NCBI GenBank assembly: GCA_007120685.1
Contig: SKNG01000482.1
Coordinates: forward strand, 1 to 8,863
From: Paracoccaceae bacterium
GTDB taxonomy: Bacteria; Pseudomonadota; Alphaproteobacteria; Rhodobacterales; Rhodobacteraceae
Direction of reading: 5' to 3'
DNA length: 8,863 bases
The translations under genes were made by a program, and so were the position numbers. Every line of letters starts with the position of its first letter. The stretch's first letter is position 1. Positions 6,313-8,863 of the stretch are shown piece after piece. Below the pieces are notes generated by a model. The model did no database searches, was not told where the DNA came from, and saw only the letters and a list, made by a program, of their open reading frames with translations.

Positions 6313-6558
6313 TCAGCCTGTCTTTTCCGCATCCGGGCCTTTGTCGCTGGTGCCCGATGCGGCGGACTGCGGCTGTTTCTCGGACTCTGCCTTCTGCGCT
6401 TGCGGCGGCGCTGCAGAAGCCTTGCCCATCACCTGAGCCATGGCGCGTTCCATGGTCATGCCGGCGCCATCACCTCGGACACCCTGCACAAACATGAACA
6501 CGGCGCCCGCCGCCAGGCCGATCAACACCAGAACCGGCAGAATGAAGAAGATATCCAT
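6313..6558 (-). CDS. Small single-pass membrane protein (81 residues)
   Basis: A hypothetical protein I do not recognise. MDIFFILPVLVLIGLAAGAV opens a single membrane helix at residues 3-25 with no cleavage site; Arg29 just after it predicts N-out, C-in topology. Residues 30-48 (GAGMTMERAMAQVMGK) may be a short amphipathic helix. Residues 49-81 are a low-complexity Ala/Gln/Lys/Ser/Pro tail, probably disordered. The ATG at 6556-6558 is preferred; a TTG two codons upstream is also in frame, and neither has more than a weak ribosome site (AAGCGAG). The gene converges on aroQ with a 7-base gap. It resembles the 57-residue protein encoded at 6770-6943 in opening with MD and an ILP/LLP-containing helix. 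Coding potential rests on the clean helix and codon use; function unknown. Confidence 0.68.
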   Translation of the reverse strand: MDIFFILPVLVLIGLAAGAVFMFVQGVRGDGAGMTMERAMAQVMGKASAAPPQAQKAESEKQPQSAASGTSDKGPDAEKTG

Positions 6559-6719
6559 GGCCAAACTCGCTTACTGTTGCATCGAAGACGCTCATACACG
6601 AAACCGGCTCCCTTGCCGCCCCGTCCCTGGCAAAAACTGCCTCAAGATCCGATGACCAAAGTGCGACTCAATGGCGCGTTGCCCGTTTTTCGAGCGCTGT
6701 CCGACCCAGCCGCAAAATG
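6559..6719 (-). other. Intergenic stretch upstream of the 81-residue gene
   Basis: This 161-base stretch must carry the promoter of the 81-residue gene but shows no convincing -35/-10 pair on the minus strand; TATGAG (revcomp of 6590-6595) is a possible -10. No cloverleaf, riboswitch or short gene with a ribosome site could be recognised. It is somewhat richer in A/T than its surroundings, consistent with regulatory DNA. Confidence 0.35.
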
Positions 6720-6751
6720 ATCAGGCGCGCCACGGCCATGGCGCGCCTGAT
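6720..6751 (-). terminator. 12-bp hairpin terminator after the 57-residue gene
   Basis: ATCAGGCGCGCC (arm) and GGCGCGCCTGAT pair perfectly over 12 bp around an 8-base loop. On the minus strand the stem is followed by CATTTTG, a short T-run, and it starts 18 bases after the stop codon of the gene at 6770-6943. On the plus strand no T-run follows, so it should work leftward. The stem is strong but the T-run is short. Confidence 0.62.
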
Positions 6752-6769
6752 TGGCAGAGGAAGGCGGGG

Positions 6770-6943
6770 CTATTCTGCCGCCCGCTCCTGGTAGGAATTC
6801 GGCGCATCGGCCGCGAGGGTGGACTTGCGGGCATTGGGGTCGGCGCGTCGCGCCTCCACCTTTTCCTTGCTCACCAGCGCGAAGATCAGCACCGCCGAAA
6901 TGGTGCCCAGCGCCAGTAGCGGCAACAGCCAGATCAGATCCAT
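6770..6943 (-). CDS. Small single-pass membrane protein (57 residues)
   Basis: A short gene with strong local support: ATG at 6941-6943 preceded by AAAGGAG 7 bases upstream, and a hairpin terminator shortly after the TAG. MDLIWLLPLLALGTISAVLI begins a single membrane helix (residues 3-24), followed at once by the basic SKEKVEARR, predicting N-out, C-in topology with a 33-residue cytoplasmic tail (RADPNARKSTLAADAPNSYQ and beyond). No known domain is recognised; small proteins of this style are common in Rhodobacterales and mostly uncharacterised. It lies 105 bases downstream of the MoxR ATPase gene on the same strand, with no terminator obvious between them, so the two could be co-transcribed. 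A role as membrane partner of MoxR is only a guess from position. Confidence 0.77.
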   Translation of the reverse strand: MDLIWLLPLLALGTISAVLIFALVSKEKVEARRADPNARKSTLAADAPNSYQERAAE

Positions 6944-6950
6944 TTGGTTG

Positions 6951-6957
6951 CTCCTTT
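6951..6957 (-). promoter_or_regulatory. Ribosome binding site of the 57-residue gene
   Basis: AAAGGAG on the minus strand, 7 bases before the ATG at 6943. It is the strongest such site on this strand and the main reason to accept so short a gene. Confidence 0.8.
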
Positions 6958-7048
6958 CCTGTCATGCGTCATGCGACGACTTGCCGGAACAACCGCAACC
7001 CCCCGCGCCCCGTTCCGTCGCCGAGGCGCGACAGAACCGCGCAGCCAC

Positions 7049-7891
7049 TCAGCGGCTCTGACGCCGCGCCATGAAGGCCAGCCGTTCGAACAGATGCACG
7101 TCCTGTTCGTTCTTCAACAACGCCCCGTGCAGCTTCGGCAGCGCGTTCACCCCGTCGCGCTTCAGATCCTCGGGGCCCAGATCCTCGGCCAGGATCAGCT
7201 TCAGCCAGTCCAGCATCTCGCTGGTCGAGGGGCGCTTCTTCAGCCCCGGCGTCTCGCGCAGCTCGAAGAACTGGGTCAGGGCGGTGGACAGGAGCCCTTC
7301 CTTGATGCCCGGGAAATGCACCCGGACAATCCGGCCCAGCGTCTCGGCATCCGGGAAGCGGATGAAATGAAAGAAACACCGCCGCAGGAAGGCGTCGGGC
7401 AGTTCCTTTTCATTGTTCGAGGTGATGATCACCACAGGGCGCTGCGCGGCGCGGATGGTCTCGCCGGTCTCGTAGACGAAGAACTCCATCCGGTCCAGTT
7501 CCTGCAACAGGTCGTTGGGAAACTCGATATCGGCCTTGTCCACCTCGTCGATCAGCAAGACCACCTTCCGGTCGGCCTCGAAGGCCTGCCACAGCTTGCC
7601 CTTCTTGATGTAGTTGCGCACATCATGCACCCGGTCCTCGCCCAGCTGGCTGTCGCGCAGGCGCGAGACCGCGTCATATTCGTAAAGCCCCTGGTGCGCG
7701 CGGGTGGTGGACTTGATGTTCCACTCGATGATCTCCATCCCCAGGCTTTCGGCCACCTGGCGGGCCAGTTCGGTCTTGCCGGTGCCTGGCTCGCCCTTGA
7801 CCAGCAGCGGGCGTTCCAGCGTCACCGCCGCGTTGACCGCCATGATCAGATCGTCGGTGGCGATATAGCTGTCGGTCGAACCAAAGCGCAT
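7049..7891 (-). CDS. MoxR-family AAA+ ATPase
   Basis: A cytoplasmic AAA+ ATPase of the MoxR group, which are chaperone-like proteins thought to remodel or insert cofactors into partner complexes, commonly with a von Willebrand A-domain protein. The protein has 280 residues. Walker A is GEPGTGKT (33-40) and Walker B VVLLIDEVD (110-118). The sensor 1 region IITSNN (155-160) has Asn159, FLRRC (169-172) carries candidate arginine fingers, and the lid contains RPSTSEMLDW (220-229), the MoxR form of sensor 2. The N-terminus RFGSTDSYIATDDLIMAVN and the RAHQGLYEYDAVSRL insert fit the CoxD-like branch. The ATG at 7891 is preferred because it matches the family N-terminus and AAGGGA lies 8 bases upstream; a longer start would add 31 basic residues unlike the family. 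No VWA-domain gene is adjacent; the next gene on this strand encodes a 57-residue membrane protein. It diverges from dksA. Confidence 0.95.
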   Translation of the reverse strand: MRFGSTDSYIATDDLIMAVNAAVTLERPLLVKGEPGTGKTELARQVAESLGMEIIEWNIKSTTRAHQGLYEYDAVSRLRDSQLGEDRVHDVRNYIKKGKLWQAFEADRKVVLLIDEVDKADIEFPNDLLQELDRMEFFVYETGETIRAAQRPVVIITSNNEKELPDAFLRRCFFHFIRFPDAETLGRIVRVHFPGIKEGLLSTALTQFFELRETPGLKKRPSTSEMLDWLKLILAEDLGPEDLKRDGVNALPKLHGALLKNEQDVHLFERLAFMARRQSR

Positions 7892-8185
7892 GTTGTCTTT
7901 CCCTTGAGGCCCCTGCGGCACGGTATTGGCACCCCGGGCGGCGGTGCTGGCGCGGAACCTAGCGGCAGGTCGGGCAAGCTTCAAGCATCCGAAAAGAGGA
8001 ACGCCCGCAAGGGAAAGAGTGATCGCAAACTCCGGACCATCGGCGATTATCCGCGTGACAAGTCCCGGACCTTGCGGTAAGCCGCCCTCGCAAGGGAGTC
8101 ATGGATGAGCGCAACGAGACAATCCGTTGATAAGCCGGCAAGCCCATACCAGCAGACCGGTTCCGTTCAAGCAGGGGACGTGCAG
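7892..8185. other. Divergent moxR/dksA intergenic region with possible dksA leader
   Basis: About 294 bases separate the preferred moxR and dksA starts. The left end holds the moxR ribosome site (7900-7905, minus). On the plus strand two good Shine-Dalgarno-like sites occur before dksA proper: AAGGGA near 8009-8014, in front of a GTG (8019) that opens a 29-codon frame ending at 8108, and AAGGGAG (8092-8098) in front of the ATG at 8105, which is in frame with dksA. CGCAAGGGA appears twice (at about 8006 and 8089). No clear promoter, terminator or riboswitch is recognised. The region is less GC-biased at third positions than the genes, so it reads as an untranslated leader with possible short leader frames. 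Confidence 0.4.
8173..8178 (+). promoter_or_regulatory. Ribosome binding site deciding the dksA start
   Basis: AGGGGA, 7 bases before the ATG at 8186. It supports the family-typical N-terminus (MKPEIFLPDDY) over the longer frame from 8105, which also has a good site (AAGGGAG, 8092-8098). Confidence 0.65.
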
Positions 8186-8608
8186 ATGAAACCGGAAATC
8201 TTTCTTCCAGACGACTATCGCCCGGCCGAGGACGAGCCGTTCATGAATGATCGTCAGCTGGAATATTTCCGGCGCAAGCTGCTGGCCTGGAAAGAAGATA
8301 TCCTGACCGGCAGCAAGGAAACCCTGGCCGGTCTGGCCAATGGCGCCCGCAATCTGCCGGATCTGGCCGACCGCGCTTCCGAGGAGACCGACCGCGCGCT
8401 GGAACTGCGCACCCGTGACCGGCAGCGCAAGCTGGTGTCGAAGATCGACGCGGCGCTGCGCCGGATCGAGAGCGGCGATTTCGGCTATTGCGAGGTGACC
8501 GGCGAGCCGATCTCGTTGCGCCGTCTGGATGCGCGGCCCATCGCCACGATGACGCTGGAAGCGCAGGAACGCCACGAGCGCAGCGAGCGGGTGCATCGCG
8601 ACGACTGA
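8186..8608 (+). CDS. dksA: RNA polymerase-binding transcription factor DksA
   Basis: DksA enters the RNA polymerase secondary channel and, with ppGpp, resets transcription of rRNA and amino-acid genes during starvation. The protein has 140 residues. An N-terminal helix begins at MNDRQLEYFRRKLLAWK (20-36). The coiled-coil tip LPDLADRASEETDRA (57-71) keeps the functional Asp62 and Ala64 of the DxxDRA motif. LELRTRDRQRKLVSKI (72-87) forms the second coiled-coil arm, and GDFGYCEVTGEPI starts the globular zinc-finger region. Only one of the four zinc cysteines remains: C102, T105, T123 and A126 occupy the positions of the C4 cluster of E. coli DksA. This cysteine-poor form is known from the Rhodobacter sphaeroides homologue, which still works as a DksA. 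The start at 8186 gives the family N-terminus; an ATG at 8105 would add 27 residues with untypical codon use. It diverges from moxR and is followed on the same strand by a flavin monooxygenase gene. Confidence 0.95.
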   Translation: MKPEIFLPDDYRPAEDEPFMNDRQLEYFRRKLLAWKEDILTGSKETLAGLANGARNLPDLADRASEETDRALELRTRDRQRKLVSKIDAALRRIESGDFGYCEVTGEPISLRRLDARPIATMTLEAQERHERSERVHRDD

Positions 8609-8623
8609 GCCGGCAGCGCCGGC
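8609..8623 (+). terminator. Short hairpin after dksA
   Basis: GCCGGC-AGC-GCCGGC, a 6-bp stem with a three-base loop starting directly after the dksA TGA. No T-run follows, so it may only slow transcription or shield the 3' end. Confidence 0.35.
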
Positions 8624-8675
8624 CTGAGCGGCAAGCTTCTGATCCGCCCCCCGCATGAGCCATGCAGAATATGAT

Positions 8676-8863
8676 ATGAGCGCGTCAGGCTGTTGCGTGG
8701 CCGCTGACGACGCCTTGGGCGAGCTTTCGGCCATGGTGCTGGGCGGCGGGGTGGCCGGGCTGGCGGCGGGCTGCGCGCTGCGCCGGCACGGGGCGGATGT
8801 GACGGTGCTGGAACAGGCGCCGCAGATTGCCGAGGTTGGCGCCGGTTTGCAGATCAGCCCCAA
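8676..8863 (+). CDS. FAD-dependent monooxygenase, N-terminal fragment
   Basis: The gene runs off the right end; about 62 codons are visible. VLGGGVAGLAAGCALRRHGA contains the GxGxxG Rossmann motif that binds the ADP part of FAD. TVLEQAP supplies the acidic residue (Glu) at the end of the second beta strand, and EVGAGLQISP is the block typical of salicylate-hydroxylase/UbiH-like aromatic-ring monooxygenases, which use NAD(P)H and O2 to hydroxylate an aromatic substrate. The substrate cannot be told from this part. The start is unresolved: ATGs at 8655, 8676 and 8733 are in frame, none with a strong ribosome site; GGGCGAG lies 9 bases before 8733 and TATGAT at 8670-8675 could be a -10 element, both of which would favour a later start. 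A few residues before the Rossmann strand are normal for the family, so 8733 itself looks slightly too short. It follows dksA on the same strand after a short gap. Confidence 0.8.
   Translation, partial: MSASGCCVAADDALGELSAMVLGGGVAGLAAGCALRRHGADVTVLEQAPQIAEVGAGLQISP

Noticed and set aside
6559..6719. Possible small RNA or tRNA in the gap upstream of the 81-residue gene
   Set aside because: No cloverleaf, CCA end or convincing terminator on either strand apart from the hairpin assigned to the 57-residue gene.
6944..8080. Plus-strand open frame (378 codons) across moxR
   Set aside because: Antisense to the MoxR ATPase with clear Walker motifs; no ribosome site, no domain.
8101..8130. Nine-codon frame starting at ATG 8101 upstream of dksA
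   Set aside because: The Shine-Dalgarno site ends only 2 bases before this ATG, too close for efficient initiation; the ATG at 8105 fits it better.
8099..8863. Minus-strand open frame running to the window end opposite dksA and the monooxygenase
   Set aside because: Both plus-strand genes have strong family motifs; this frame is low-complexity Ala/Ser/Arg and crosses a gene boundary.
1..8863. CRISPR array, insertion sequence, integrase or attachment site
   Set aside because: No regularly spaced short repeats, terminal inverted repeats, transposase motifs or target duplications were found.

Overview
The window is GC-rich, compact bacterial chromosome that looks like Rhodobacterales (Rhodobacter/Paracoccus-type Alphaproteobacteria). 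This rests on strong G/C third-position preference, a DksA of the cysteine-poor type described in Rhodobacter sphaeroides, a short MetRS with a degenerate KMSKS loop, and small Rhodobacterales-style membrane proteins. No tRNA, rRNA, CRISPR array, insertion sequence or prophage gene is visible. Most genes look like ordinary chromosomal genes; the secreted pair in the middle is the least familiar part.

Layout. Left block, minus strand (1-2549): metG is transcribed leftward and ends at a good tandem-hairpin terminator. It is followed by a 138-residue hypothetical protein with a glycine-zipper segment and its own strong ribosome binding site. The N-terminus of an Abhydrolase_9-type membrane hydrolase then runs off the window. 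Centre, plus strand (2752-5753): two overlapping genes (TGATG junction) encode an exported protein made of four tandem PPC-like beta-sandwich repeats and an exported trypsin/V8-like serine protease with three small cysteine-rich repeats before the catalytic domain. aroQ (type II 3-dehydroquinase) follows on the plus strand.

Right block: aroQ converges, only 7 bases apart, on a minus-strand gene for an 81-residue single-pass membrane protein. To its right, also minus strand, are a 57-residue single-pass membrane protein with a hairpin terminator behind it and a MoxR-family AAA+ ATPase. Diverging from moxR is dksA (plus), then the 5' end of an FAD-dependent monooxygenase cut by the window end.

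How the genes work together: metG, aroQ and dksA are housekeeping or global-regulation genes with no obvious functional link here. The one clear functional unit is the secreted pair at 2752-5753. The translational overlap, matching signal peptides and the known habit of PPC domains to accompany secreted proteases suggest the repeat protein acts with, or on, the protease. moxR and the 57-residue protein may form a second small unit at the membrane. The secreted pair is the best candidate for an undescribed system; that idea is inference, not demonstrated.
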